Source of the DNA: Dermatemys mawii
Taxonomy: Eukaryota; Chordata; Testudines; Dermatemydidae
Length of the DNA stretch: 64,000 nucleotides
Direction: 5' to 3'
NCBI GenBank assembly: GCA_007922305.1
Contig: ML677386.1
Location: forward strand, 13,373,830-13,437,829
A model generated the notes under the pieces. It searched no databases and had not been told where the DNA came from. It saw only the letters and a list, made by a program, of their open reading frames with translations. How positions within the stretch are numbered: the first letter of the stretch is position 1; each line of letters starts with the position of its first letter. Below are positions 22,791-34,930 of the stretch, in pieces. Position numbers and translations under genes: made by a program.

Positions 22791-23799
22791 TTACATGATA
22801 GGAGCATACTTTTGTGTACAGGGTTGTTCTCTGGTGTATTGTCTCTTAATTTTTGTAACTCTGCCTACATGAATCTAAAGAACATTAAAAAACAGTTAAC
22901 TAAATGATTGAATGTTATGCAGTACCTGAATTCTTCCCTCTTCCCTGTTTTTGGCATTTGATGATTCAGAAGAGTTACCAGAACCAATAATCAGTCTGTA
23001 AATTAAATAAAATACATTTTCTAATTACTTAATGAAGTCTTTGAAGTTCCGATCACAACTAATTTTGTTTCTTATAGAGAAATGTATTATACTAGAATTT
23101 GATGAAGGAAAAGATCTCTATTAGATTTTTATATTCATTCCCTGTGGGCCAGTGCTGGATTGTTCCTGTTATAGTGATTATCCCAGAGCTCTTTCAAAGT
23201 CAGTTAAGTAGTTTCTCAAATTTCTATTTAAAAACAAACTCTGCCTCTTAAGTATAAAAAATGAAGTCCCCTGTCCTGCAGACCTCTCAGAACTATCTAG
23301 TAAGGGCTGCAGACTTGATCTTAAATGTTTACTAAAATGTTTTTTCTCTGCTTGCCTGTAGTGAAAGAAAATGGTAAATAATGCTGAAGGAGCCACATTC
23401 ATCCCCAATGTAATCTCCTTGACTTCAGTGGAGAGGTGTCCATTTATATCTGGGATGACTATAGTCCAATGAGCTTGTGTACTTTTTAATTTTGCTGCTA
23501 TATTTTGGTATTGTTTGGGAAAGGACATTTTTCGGTATCCATTTCCACGTGAGATTTTCAGCAACATCTAATCTTTGTGTTTGGCTCTGTCAGGACTGAG
23601 ATTCCTGAGGATTGTGAAGTGATGAGGTATCATTCCAGTAATTTAAAATGAAAAGAGAGACAAACCAGGAAAGACCAGAGATTCCACCATCAGTTGTGGG
23701 GAAAAGTTGGAGACTACCTTAACTGATTTGGTATCAGTACACCTGAAAAAGCAATGTTTAATTAAGGACAGACTGTATGGATTTAGGCAGTGAAGTTCA
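22791..23799. other. Non-coding DNA with one ancient palindromic repeat
   Basis: No gene is supported; the 129-codon minus-strand frame at 23567-23178 shows no domain. At 23415-23433 the sequence ctccttgacttcagtggag is a copy of the palindromic core CTCCATTGACTTCAATGGAG. Confidence 0.4.
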
Positions 23800-24050
23800 T
23801 GTTTAAGTAACCTGGTGAAACTCTTAGAAGGGATTACTGCCATAACAATAGATAAGAGATACTCAATATATGCCACATGCTTAGATTTTCTGAGAGTATT
23901 TGACAAGGTTCCAAGTCAAATTTATGGCTTAGGCAGAGACATGCAAGAAGAGGTAAAATAGGGTGCTAGATAGAAAAATAACTTAATAGCAGGAGATAGC
24001 AAGGGGGTAGGATGAGAGACTTGTACCAACAGGAAAATTGAGTGATGTAT
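23800..24050 (+). repeat. L3/CR1-like LINE fragment, RT motif A region
   Basis: The plus strand translates as CLDFLRVFDKVPSQ around 23880-23920, equivalent to the reverse-transcriptase block 'FLDF.KAFD.VPH'. Flanking sequence is degenerate. Confidence 0.6.
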
Positions 24051-24054
24051 CTTA

Positions 24055-24192
24055 GGACATGTCTAGAATGTGATCAAAGCCCTGTGGCATGTCCCAGTTC
24101 AGTTTATTTGGGGTATAAATTGCTGTGTAGACCTTTAGGCTTGGGCTGCAGCTGTTGGTTTTTTATCTTTTATTTTAGTTGTAGACATACCC
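24055..24192. mobile_element. Harbinger-type MITE, 138 bp
   Basis: Left end GGACATGTCTAGAATG and inverted right end GGGTATGTCTACAACT are TIRs. A 3-bp TTA duplication flanks them (24052-24054 and 24193-24195), as expected for PIF/Harbinger. The right TIR matches the right end of transposon B at 18341, so a related transposase probably mobilised both. Confidence 0.82.
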
Positions 24193-24195
24193 TTA

Positions 24196-26223
24196 GTGTA
24201 AAGTCAGATCTCAGCTTTCATTATCTTTTTTTTTAAAAAAAAAAGAATGTTTCTACGGAGGTCTCGTCTATGCAGAGAAAGTCTGGAGAATGTAAGCAGA
24301 TTATGAGAGGTACAACTTTGATAACTGGATTTTTCCAAAAATAACAGGTTATTTATGGGCTTTGCCTGAAAAACGTATCTGAAACAATCACTCCTCTGTA
24401 TAGAGAAGGGGTTCCATGCTTAAACCTTATTGCAAGTAAAGGATGGTGCTGATATAGTGCAGTTAACCAAATGAGCTCCTCAGTGTAATGCATGGAGTAG
24501 CAGTACTCTTAGCCATGCCACCCTCAGAGCATCAGAAATCCCTTAGAAAGCATATCCGATTCCCAATAAGTTTCCTTTTCACTCAGCTGATGCCTATTTA
24601 GTATTCAACAAGCTATAGAAAGTGTAAGGAAAAATTCAGTAACCATTTTTTCAACTTCTGATTAGTAGTATGCATCAGTTGGATAGGCTGGCAGTGTTGA
24701 GACACAAAAGCATCCTATGCAGATCTTCTGTTCAAATTTTTATTTGTACTATTTCTCCTGATAGTAATTCTGATGAATACCTGTATCAGCCATAGTTATC
24801 TAGGTGCAGCCACTCTGAATAGCTAGTGTGTCTCTAAATATCAAAAAGGTTGGCGGCAGGTTCTTTTACAATGACCTAGCAGGGCTTGCTCTGTGTGCAT
24901 GTGTGTGTGTGTGTCTGGGTCTGGGTCTCCAGCTCCCAAGCCAGAACAATATCTGGCCAATCAAGGCTGTTATGACTTCTTTGCTGGTATCAGTGTAATT
25001 AGTAAATCCCACAACAGTGTAAATTGTGGCTTTGAAAAAATGGTCTGCATGATGAAAGTCAATGGGTCCAAATTAGGGATTTTGCCCCGGTTTCTAGGCA
25101 AATAACCCAGCCAGTGAACTACCTGCCTTTGCCTCTAATCGTCTCTTCAAATTCTTGCTATGGGAGACGTACATTCTTGATGATTTAATCAGTGTCTCCA
25201 TCAGAACAGTGTAATGTCAGCAGTTCCAAAAAGAGTACTGTGTACAAAAGGCAACGTTCACTCGCTCTGCAGTCCCTAGTGCTCAGTGTTTTGTACAGGG
25301 GATGCTGTCAGCTATCAGTAATTCTTACCGCACCAGAGCTAGGAAGAAGTGATCCCAGATCTCTTGATTCCCCCTTTAGTGTCCAGTGCCAAGACCATTC
25401 TTCAGTTAGTACATTGTTTTGATATCAGAGATAATAGGGAAATATCTATAGCTAAGAGGCAGTTACTTTATTTTACCATGATTAAAACAAATTGTGTTCT
25501 TGTTAGTTGCTTATAAGGATAGTGGTAGCCAGTAGAGTGTGAAGTGTTACTAACAGAGAGAATAAAAAATGTCTAAATCCAATTTTTTTACTTAAATGGG
25601 ACAATTTTTTCATGAACATATTTACAGACATTTTTTGATCATCTTTAATTTAATTTTATATTGGGGAGGCACCACTGTGACCTCCTGAGATCCACACAAA
25701 GATATTGAGTGCAGATAAATTTAAAATACAAAGGAAAACTTTCACCTTTAATTCAATTTACCCACTTCCATCAGCAGGAGTTACACCCAAGCTTAGGATA
25801 GCTCAGTCTGACAAAGAATGAATGCTCTAGAAAGAGCAGAAGTTAGGTGCTCTGTTGACTTTCCAGAAATCGTTCTCACACTTTCATGGCCACAGTGAAC
25901 CATCCTTGTGCGGGTGTTGTTTTCCCATACAAAGGAAGCAGGATGCTGAGAGCTGTGCACCCCCTTTGTTCCACAGAGATTAGTTAAAACCATATGAAAC
26001 TTGGAATTTCCATTCCATGGGGAAGTCTGATGCTTTGAAAAAGTCTTTGAGCCAAATCAGCATGAAAACTTGAAATTTCCCACAGAACGATATTCCAATC
26101 ATTTTCATTTCAGACAAATGGAACCATTTCAATTTGATTTTTTTTCCAAATTAAAGGAAGCAGCCAGCTATCTCCCACCCCTGGATTTCAAGGAGATCTA
26201 TTTTATGGGGAATGGGAAGCGTA
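24196..26223. other. Non-coding DNA with a TG microsatellite
   Basis: Contains a (TG)n/(CATG)n tract at about 24888-24912 followed by ctgggtctgggtct. No exon or element is supported. The part near 25990-26160 is rich in GAAATTT/TTTCATTT words like the AT-rich repeats further right. Confidence 0.4.
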
Positions 26224-26591
26224 AGGATCAGTCTACACTGCGCACTGAGTCTGGACTCTGATTCAGGTTTAAACCCAACTCCCTCTTCTATCCATACATT
26301 TATCTATCTAATTTGGGTCAGCAAGCACTCAGGACCCAAAGGACTGTGCTTGGGGTAGGTCGGAGCCCAAGTAGTTTTGCAATATGGATGCAGCTCTAAC
26401 CACAAACATGATTCAGTTGGACAGCATAGAACATTATGGACCCATTAACATGGTTGTGAGACCTAGGTCCAGCAACTGCAAACCCAGGTTTACAATTCAG
26501 TCTGGACATTCACATGTGTGGGCTTGGAAACATCATATCCACATGCCTGGATCTCATAGACCTGGGATAACAATGCAATGTAGACATACAT
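26224..26591. mobile_element. Non-autonomous DNA element, about 370 bp
   Basis: The segment begins aggatcaGTCTACACTGCGC and ends gcaatGTAGACatacatta; the ends are imperfect inverted repeats around GTCTACAnTGC. The interior resembles a turtle MITE from memory (gtttaaaccc, gcactcaggaccc, gatgcagctc, ggtccagcaactgc). The flanking TAA/TTA do not match as a direct repeat, so superfamily and exact ends are uncertain. Confidence 0.55.
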
Positions 26592-26689
26592 TAGAAGTCC
26601 TGTGAGTGCTGGCTCCAGGGCACTCCACAAGGCTGCCGCAGAGCTAGAGACCATGAAAGAGGTGAGAACTAGAGAAATGGAAACCAGGC

Positions 26690-28345
26690 AGATTTCTGAT
26701 GGAAAACTGCCCGTGTTTTGGTGGAAGTTCATCAAAGCTGGAAAGTTTGTGCAAATCTGTGTGAAAATTTTGACTTTGACAAATTGGCATCTTCTGACCA
26801 AAACCCACTTCAGAAAATTCCTGACCAAGCTCCAGCCCCAGCATTCTGAGGGCTCCCTCCATGCAGCTGAAGGGATCAGCAGAAGTAAGAAGCACAGCGA
26901 AGTTGGGATAGAGCTGGTGGACTGGTGACCAGAGTGGAGTGAATAAGTGATTTTTCAATGCGGTGGCTCAACCAAAATCTTATTTAAAAATGTATTTGCG
27001 TTGAACAAAATGTTATGAATGTTTCAAAATAACAACAAAATGTCAATTTAAAGTGACACTTCTGGAAAAAAAATCAGTTGGATTTGACCAAAACTGTTCA
27101 CCAAATTCATGAATAGTCTTGTTGCTCCCAACATGCATTTTCTGGTCAATTTACCAGGCTCTGAAAAATTTTTGCTTAGCTCTGTATGACTACATGGATC
27201 CACTACCAATCCTCCTCCGCCCTGCAAAGCCTTCAACACACTCGCATGCAGTGGGATAAAAGAGGAACACAAGACGGTCTAAGCCTGCTGTACATGAGGA
27301 TTCTTCTGCTCCTCTCAGATTTCAGAGAATGTGCCAACACACTGTCCAGTGACTTGGACTGTGTACGCCACCGGCATGTGCCCTTGGGAGAGTGCTACTG
27401 TTCAAACAGGCAATGCCCCAATTAAAAATAAAATCACACTTCTGGAGTTTTCATTGCTGTTGGAAGAGTCAACTTAAGGTTCCTTTTAAAATACAGTTAA
27501 TGTATTTTTGAAAGCTGTTGTCATCTTAAGGAAGTGAGTGGTGGTGGGGTGTTTAAGAGGAGAACAATTATGCAGTTTCTCCTTCCTTATATCTGATTAC
27601 CTTCTCCTCTCTCCCACACAAAAGTCAGCGGGATGGTTTCCTTTTCTTGGTCTCCACCACTTTTCATCAATACAAGATCACGAAAATAAACAAAGGACCC
27701 AATCTATGCCTTGCATTTGCAAGGGGTTAAAACTGGGCCCTATTCTTGCAATTAGATCTACAAGTACAGACTCACCTTAACTTCAGTAGAAGTCTACGTG
27801 AACATAGAGGCTTGTGTGTGCTTATGCATTTGCAGAAGGGTGCTGATAGTTTGGCTATTTTCCGTCCTTCCCCAAAATCCTGGGATTGCTCTCAAGAAGA
27901 ACTGGTCAGGAGTTTTTTGATTAAATGTTTTTTTGTTGAAAAATGGTGATTTGTTAAAAATGAAACTGTTCACAAAACAGGGTCAGTTTGGACAAATCTC
28001 TCAATTTAAACTTTTTTTAAAAAATAATCTTTGAAATTATTTAATTTTTTGGCACTTTTAAAATGAAAATTCCAAATTTCTGGTTCAAAATGACTTAGTT
28101 TTGAAATTTAAGATAATTAGGATGAAAAAAGGGTTAAAGGGGAGAAAGAGTCAAAATCAAAATGAAACATTTTCATTGACCCTAACTGATTTTTTTTCCA
28201 GTTTTGTTTGTTTGTTTATGAAAATCTGAAGTGTCAACTTTTGTCCCAATTTGGGATGATAAAAATGTTCAAACTCTGAAAAATATTCACAGGATGAGAA
28301 AACTGTTTCCTGCCTAACTCTAATCTGAATGAGACATCTTGCCTT
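26690..28345. repeat. AT-rich interspersed repeats with TTTCATTTTGA/AAAATTTC words
   Basis: Several stretches (about 26690-26830, 26940-27180, 27900-28340) are dominated by short words such as TTTGAAA, AAATTTC and TTTTCATTT on both strands, typical of an AT-rich turtle repeat with self-complementary segments. Between 27190 and 27890 lies unique-looking sequence with no supported gene. Confidence 0.4.
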
Positions 28346-29194
28346 TTTCACTGTAACCTTTTTTCAGGCGAAGGAAATTAAAATTTTAACAATACTCTTG
28401 ACGCTTCTCTAATATCATTGTCTTTACCCTCATAACATCAGGTGAATGATAGTGCCTCATTTCTTCCAATTAGTGCCAACATAGTAACCATTAACTAGCG
28501 TGGGGAGTTAGAGTCTTCCAGTTCTCAGAAATCATAACTGCTAGATCAAACAGAATTGCCTTGGATTAGCTGCCATTTCAGAGAACTATGGTAAGATTAA
28601 CACAATTTAATAATAGAGAGCCCTCCACCAGTAATCTAAGTGGTTCCAAACATACACTAAGTGTTATGTAAGCACACAGAGTGATGCACACTACACTGTG
28701 CCTCCTTTCAACATGCCCAAGTGCATTCAATTTAGCATTTACAATGAGTTGCCTTCTTTCCTAGCAGCACTAACATAAGGAAGTTTGTTTTACTGTGCTC
28801 AGATTTCATGAAATAACACCTTCAAAGAAGACGTCCTTATTCTCACTGAAACAAGCAGGTTTGTGTGTTCCTGTGTTAATGCAGTGGTTTGCAGTTTCTG
28901 AAGAACAGCTGAATTTTTTTGTGATCCAGAAATAAGTTTGTGTGTGTGTGTATGTATGTGTATATTTTTTATATGCTTTAGTACAGCATACAAGTATGGT
29001 AGCATTTCTCAGTATTTCCTCAACTAAGACTGAGGGGCCATCACAAATATTTACTGAGAAAAGTATACTGCAGCCTTTGGGGAATGGTGAAGATGTGTTA
29101 ACACAGAATTCAGGGCAGAGAAGAGTATGTATGATGGTTACAAAATGGGAGTGGGTGTCAGAAATGACACAAAGATTTAAAGAAATAACTGAAG
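28345..29194. other. Non-coding DNA with a TG/TATG microsatellite
   Basis: (TG)n followed by TATG/TATA repeats lies at about 28937-28972. Nothing else is recognised. Confidence 0.4.
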
Positions 29195-29300
29195 GTTTGA
29201 GGAGGTATAATCTAATGGTTAAAGCAATAGATTGGTGGCTAGTTTCATTTCTAGTTGTGCCCTGACTTGCTACAGGACCTTGAGCAAATCAATTGATTTT
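29195..29300 (+). repeat. MIR-like SINE fragment
   Basis: The plus strand follows the MIR 5' and core parts: taatggttaaagcaatagat for 'agtggttagagcac.gga', then ttctagttgtgccctgactt and accttgagcaaatca for 'accttgggcaagtca'. An AT-rich repeat of the TTTCATTG type follows to about 29560. Confidence 0.6.
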
Positions 29301-29589
29301 TTAACCCCTGTGAAGAAGGTGAAAAAAAGCTTGTTTTTTTCTTCAGAAAATATTGACTTTTCATTGAAAACCAAAATTTTTCATCCCCACACCAAACAAT
29401 TTCAGCCAAAAACTTCTGAAAACAAAATCTTTGTTTTTTTGTTTTTCAACAAAAAAATGATACTGCAACAAAAAAGTAAAACAGACACTTTCTGTGAAAA
29501 AATTCATTTGATGGAAACCTGGGTTCTTGACTAGAATTAAATTTCAATGGAAAATTTTTGTCCGACTCTACTTCTGTTTGTTTCCCCAT

Positions 29590-30150
29590 CAATCTCACAG
29601 GCTTCTTACTTAAAGGTTGCAGGGTTTGAAAGTTTGGGGTTCCTGAACTCTGCGGATAAGATTAATGGCATGTGTATATCCGTCCTAGGCCCACGATTTA
29701 AGCAAGTGATGACTCTAACAGGAATGGGTTCTATTCCATAATTATGCAGGCCTCTGTGCACCACCATGGCATATTCATGGATGACTACATAGGATGCATT
29801 GACAGTGTGATGCCAGTGTCTTCTGGAGGTCTAGTCTGTATCAGCATGGGAACGGTGGCACTTTATACCTTCCTAGAGACACAATGGGATCACCATGTTC
29901 ACTGTGATATTAGCCAACTCAACTTGCCCTCTATTTATCCTGATTTCTGCCAATCTGGCAGGCAGCAGTATGCTAATGGCACTGCTTACAAACTTGATTA
30001 TACTGGCTGTAGCATCTATAATGCCATCGATGGAACTAAGGCATGTTGTGTGCTTCACAATATCTATGAGGATAAAAGAAAATATTTGGGGGCAGAATGG
30101 ATTGAGGACACCAAAGGCTTGGGGGCCTGCCTACAGTCAATCACTTAGTG
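29590..30150 (+). pseudogene. Degenerate Harbinger transposase fragment
   Basis: Two plus-strand frames read GFLNSADKINGMCISVLGPR (29547-29741) and, from 29744, QASVHHHGIFMDDYIGCIDS ... KACCVLHNIYEDKRK. They match in order the Harbinger blocks 'GFPNC.GAIDGMHI.ILGP', 'ALVDH.G.FTDI..G..GSVHDA' and 'ACCVLHN.CE'. The first catalytic D is N (INGM), and the second and third catalytic blocks are unrecognisable. It is a separate insertion, about 450 bp left of the intact-ended Harbinger at 30598, and looks more diverged. No TIRs were found around it. Confidence 0.7.
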
Positions 30151-30948
30151 TATGTCTTGATGCTGGGGAGCACATTGAGACAGATTATTGGGGCTGGCAC
30201 TGCATTTGGAACCAGTGAGTGAAACGAAATATAGTCTTATGCGATTTTTGTGAGAAACAAATCTTTTAGAGTTGTCACTTTCTGTTCATTGTGGTTATTC
30301 ATTGTAACTCCAGATCAGACTCTTTTTGAAAGTAAATTTAGTTGGGAGAGGTGTGCAAATCAGCAACAAGTGCTAGTCAGGATAAAAACATTCTAAACAT
30401 CAGAGAAAAGTGAACTGAAACTAATGGTGTGTAGTGTTATGTATAATGGAACTGCACATCATCAGGGCTTCTGTTCTCTTTCCTCAGCATGGGAATGGGG
30501 ATAGGCTGCAGTGGTTACTGCTACTGGTGTGCACGTCCATGGCTTGCTGGCTGATTTCACATACTCCCAAACCAGTATTTTCCTTAGATTGCAATAAGGC
30601 CTTGTCTACACTAGAGTTTTCTTGTATTTTGTCGCAATTTATGCTGACAATCAAAAAACAGTATAATTACATCATGTTCATATAATGCTCCTTCTTTCAG
30701 CAGAGCACATCCACAAGTAATGCTCTAGCATTGACAGAGCAATGCACTGTGGGTAACTATCCTACTCACCACCTTTTACAGCTAGGAGTTGTTGGGTAGC
30801 AGAATGCATTGCGGTGCATCATGGATGTGAACTCAATGTCCCATTTTGCATTTTCTTCTGTCCCATCATTCCATGGGGTTCTGAGTGCATTTCAAGGCAT
30901 TTTTCAATTATCTCTGTTTTCTGTGTGCCACCATCACTGTCTGAAAGG

Positions 30949-31951
30949 ATGGATCCTGCACTGCTGTCTACTGTTGTGGTCACTGTTATGAAAACATGGT
31001 GGCTCGTCATGCAGTATATCATGAGTATCAAATCTGAAGAGGAATCAGAGGTGCCTGACCTGCTGTGTGCCATGGAAAGAAAGAACCCTGGATTACTTTT
31101 GGTATTCTCAGAGCAGTTGCACACAGTGGACCATCACTTTTTGGCTTGGGAAACGAGCGCTGAGTGGTCGGATCGCATTATTATACAGGTCTGGGATGAT
31201 GAGCAGTGGCCGCAGAACTTTTGGATCTGGAAAATCACCTTCCTGGAACTGTGTGAGGAGCTCGTCCCGTCACTGCAGCACAAGGACACCAAAATGAGAG
31301 CTGTCCTCTTGGTAGAGAAGTGCATGGAGATCACTGTATGGAAGCTGGCAACTCCAGACTGCTACCGGTTGATCACAAATCAGTTTAGAGCTGGGAAATC
31401 CACCACTGTAGCTGCATTAATGCAAGTGTGCAGAACCATTAATCATAGCCTGCTACGAAGGACTGTGCCTTCTTGCCAATGTGCGTGAAATAGTGGATGG
31501 CTTTGTGGCAGTGGGATTCCCTAACTGTGGCAGGGTGATAGATGACATGCATATCCCAATTTTGGGCCTGAACCATCTTGCGGCAGAGTACATCAATAGA
31601 AAGGGGTACTTCTCTTTGGTATTGCATGCACTTGTGGATCACCAGCGTTGTTTCACTGACATCAACACACACATCTTCAGGCACATGTGTGCTGATTTGG
31701 TCCCTGAACAAGTGATTGCTAATTGGTGTAGGAAAGTTTCCTGCAATGGGGGAAGGAACAAAGCAGTTCTGCCAAGGAATCTCCAGCAGATTATTAGCAA
31801 GTACCTCCCAGATAGTTTCCCAGAGATCTCTCTCTGGAGGATTCCTGTGAAATCTCCGTGTGCATTAACACTGCTTAACTGTACAGGGGAATGTGAAGCA
31901 CATGCAAACACAGCTAATCTTGTATATTTCTATCCCTTCACCCACTTCTAG
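30949..31951 (+). pseudogene. Harbinger (PIF) transposase of element C, frameshifted and internally deleted
   Basis: The chosen start MDPALLSTVV (30949) corresponds to the usual MEPAQL-type start; the open frame itself begins further upstream at 30814. The first frame runs through LAWETSAEWSDRIIIQVWDD and KMRAVLLVEKCMEITVWKLA to 31488. After a frameshift near 31475 the second frame continues REIVDGFVAVGFPNCGRVID with the first catalytic D, then EYINRKGYFSLVLHALVDHQ and RCFTDINTH. Right after this the 'GWPG.VHDARIF' and 'VECAFG' blocks with the other two catalytic residues are missing, which suggests an internal deletion near 31665. The remainder to the stop at 31951 is not recognisable. It cannot be active. 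Confidence 0.85.
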
Positions 31952-32019
31952 ATTATACAAAGCAAAGGACAGTTCTGCCTGATATAACTGAATAGCATCA
32001 ACTCAAAAAGTTCACTTGT

Positions 32020-32491
32020 CAGAGCTCTCCTCTCCTGCATCATGTGCACTGGAGATGGACACCTGGGATTGGCTAGACACTTCCAGAATGGAAAAGAAGT
32101 CTTGACTTGCCACATCATCAGACAACCCTGCCATGTCTTCCACATCATCCTTCAACTCTTTTGATCCATGGGGCTCTTAGCGGTGGAGGATGGTGTCCAG
32201 CTCCTTATAGAAGTGGTAGGTCTTTGTTGCAGCACCAGACTGATGATTTGACTTCCTTGTCTTCTAGTACCCCTGCCTCGGCTCTTTTATCTTTGGATGG
32301 CACTGATCTGTGTCCAGTTTGTAGCCCTTATCCAATATGCCACAAGAAATCTGCCCATAGGTATCAGAGTACCTATGGCTGGAGCTGGGCTGGGACTGCA
32401 CAGCCTGCTCTCCCCGCAGTGCCAGCAGATCCAACAACTCAGGTGTACTCCAAGCAAGAAAGCATTTGCTGAATGGAGCCGCCATGGTCAT
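32020..32491 (-). pseudogene. Harbinger Myb/SANT-like DNA-binding protein of element C
   Basis: From 32491 the minus strand reads FLAWSTPELLDLLALRGEQA, SHRYSDTYGQISCGILDKGY and DTDQCHPKIKEPRQGY, the Myb/SANT fold pattern with the conserved first-helix tryptophan and the recognition-helix QC..K(I/V)KE. A stop follows, but the same frame goes on with NHQSGAATKTYHFYKELDTI, another stop, and an acidic/serine region SQDFFSILEVSSQSQVSISS to about 32020. This is the usual order of the partner protein that binds the element ends. Two in-frame stops and the missing C-terminal coiled coil show it is dead. It faces the transposase, ends about 70 bp apart. Confidence 0.82.
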
Positions 32492-32881
32492 CTTGGAAGA
32501 TGTGATGTTAGCTCTCCACGCCAGGCAAACAGGAAGCAGAATTTCAAAATTTATCGAGCTTTTAAAGGGGGAGGGTCAGAAGCCTGTGTACCTGGGTGCA
32601 GCGGAGTTCAAACTACTGACAAGACCGGTCAGAATGTGCATTGTGGAACACCTCCTGGAGGCCATTTACAGCGACTTAACAAACCACGGTGTCTATACTG
32701 ACCTTTTGTCAATATAACTGCTGCAAAAAGCTCTAGACCTCTCATCAAGGTGGTTTTATTTTGTTGGCAAAGCAGGAGAGTTTTGTCAGATGAAGGAGCA
32801 TTGTAGCATGCACGCCTTCAGTGTTTTGGAGATGAAAGCTGACTTTTGTCGACAAAACTCTGTAGTATAGACAAGGCCTAA

Positions 32882-34930
32882 AGCTATTTCAGACCAAAGT
32901 GTTCGAAAAGACTTTTGCATTAGTTTGAACAAAGCTGATTTAATTTATACCGCTAGTTAAACTGGTGCAATTTGTTCACATAAATCAAGCTTAGGAAATA
33001 GTAGGTTTGAATCTCCACTGCACTGTATAGTCATTTACAATGGAGTAAACTGGTGTAAAGTGCTACCATTCTGATTTGTTAATGTTTTGTATGCACTTTG
33101 CAAAGGCATAAATTACTACACAAAGTAGAATCAGGTACAGTAAGTTTAGATAATGCAAGAGAAAATAGCCATTTGATTTGTCAAATCAGATAAATTATCA
33201 CCTCTTGCAGCTGTGCTGTTCAATTAGAAATAGTATGTTTGCTCAGATAGTTTCTCTAATCATTTTCCCTTCCTTTCTCATCAAAAGTTCCCTTTGAATG
33301 TTGGATTAAAGACCCTTAGAGCAATTTATTACAAAGAGAAAGCCCCAAAAGAGTTGTCTGAGGAACCTGTGGCCCAAGCAGTGGAATCTCTACCGATCAG
33401 ACACCATTATGTATCTTCATCAGGTTGCTGATTACTTTAAATATCTGCAACGCAAAGAGATCATCAGCACTCTGTAATATACAGGTGAACTCAATCATGC
33501 TGTCTTTGTTAAACTGCTTCTATTACCAAGACTACCACATTGCTGCTATAGTTAAGGATCTGTCTGTTTTCTTCTTATAAATCCTATATTGAAAGGTTTA
33601 TTTCTTAGCTATTTCTATTTACCTTGAGTTTCAGATGGGTGCAATCCATTGTTTCTGTTATTGTTGTAGTGGATGGTGTTTCATAAGAATTTTACTTTTA
33701 GGTCATTATTTAGAGAGTGGTGAAAGAAAATAAATGACTTTTCTGGGGCTCCGTGTTGTTTATTTAAAAAATCCTTTTGTACAAATGAAATTGCACATGC
33801 TGATAATTTGATAACATGAGAACTTTTCATTGTGAAGAGTTTACCCGCTGCTAACTGGATATTATCTAATTTTGAGAAGCAGCTCTTGAATGTATATTAA
33901 TTAGCATAGCAGAATACCTGACTGCAATGATCCAGTCCAACTGTATTACAGTGGAGATATTCAGGTGGAGCTTTCCTTAGAACCTGCTCACAGACTGCTG
34001 CTGCTGCAGAATGCACAGCATGACAGCTCAGTGGCCTTCTACCATGAGCTGGTGACAGCTCTGAACTGCATTGGGTGCTTGTGATCCTGCACGTGTTCCA
34101 GAATTTTAGATTGGATCTGTGTTATATATAAGGCTTTAAGTTTTACTTGAGGGACTGTCTGCTGTCCTGTATCTTATACTGATAAAATCTTGGTGATCAT
34201 ACTTAATGCCTGACCATGCTACTTCTTGAGATAAGAGGGTCTGGGACTATAATGCATACCAGAATCATTACAGAATTCTTCTGTTTCCTTCTTAGTTTTG
34301 CAGGGTATTTTTGTTTTGGTTTGGGGCTTTTTTGAGTATTAAACTGGGTAGCCAAAAACTGAGGCAAATAAAACTAGTGACAACTTCTGAAAATTTTAGG
34401 CCAGTAGAAAATCTGGGAATTTAATCTTTATCTTCGAGTCCCAGTGCAGAGCCATCACCACATTAAAATACTTCCAAATCCTGATTATTTCCCCACATTC
34501 AGCTCAACAGGAGACTGTAATAAACAATTTCTGATAATATATAGAGCAATGCTGAGTGAGGCTAAAACTCATCAGCATTCCTCAGCTCACTCATAGATTT
34601 CCATGATGGCTGGAAATGAGTACATTGTTTTCCCCCATATCTAGCACAGATTCAGAACAGTAGGAATTTTTCTTCTAAAGAAAGAAAGGCCACGGTCTCT
34701 CCTATATAATGGGTAGAAGAATGAAGGGAACAAACGCTGCTCGTGTAGTCTGTACCTGGTTTCTCCTGTATGCCCCCTTCAAGGGTTCCATATTAAGGGT
34801 GCTGATATAATTAGGATACTCTTCTCCACTCTCCCTTAATTAACTGCTCTCGTTGAGCTGTTTCTTTCACACTGGCACAGATATGAATAAATGATGATTT
34901 ACCAAAAGGGATTTTATAATCCATTGCATT
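32882..34930. other. Non-coding DNA with weak old-repeat traces
   Basis: 33053-33130 is the partner of the repeat at 18953-19038. Around 33960-34150 the plus strand has a possible L2-like RT remnant (LLLQNAQHD, then IYKALS after stops), weakly supported. No exon recognised. Confidence 0.35.

Larger units (their letters stand above)
30598..32878. mobile_element. Harbinger transposon C, 2,281 bp, both TIRs and TSD present
   Basis: The left end GGCCTTGTCTACACTA and the inverted right end GGCCTTGTCTATACTA match at 15 of 16 positions. TAA flanks both sides (30595-30597 and 32879-32881), the 3-bp duplication of PIF/Harbinger. Inside, a transposase runs on the plus strand and a Myb/SANT-like gene on the minus strand, tail to tail, the standard two-gene design. 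Both genes are broken. The subterminal gcaatgcactgtgggtaac near 30750 parallels element B. The element is complete as an insertion but dead as a transposon. Confidence 0.92.
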
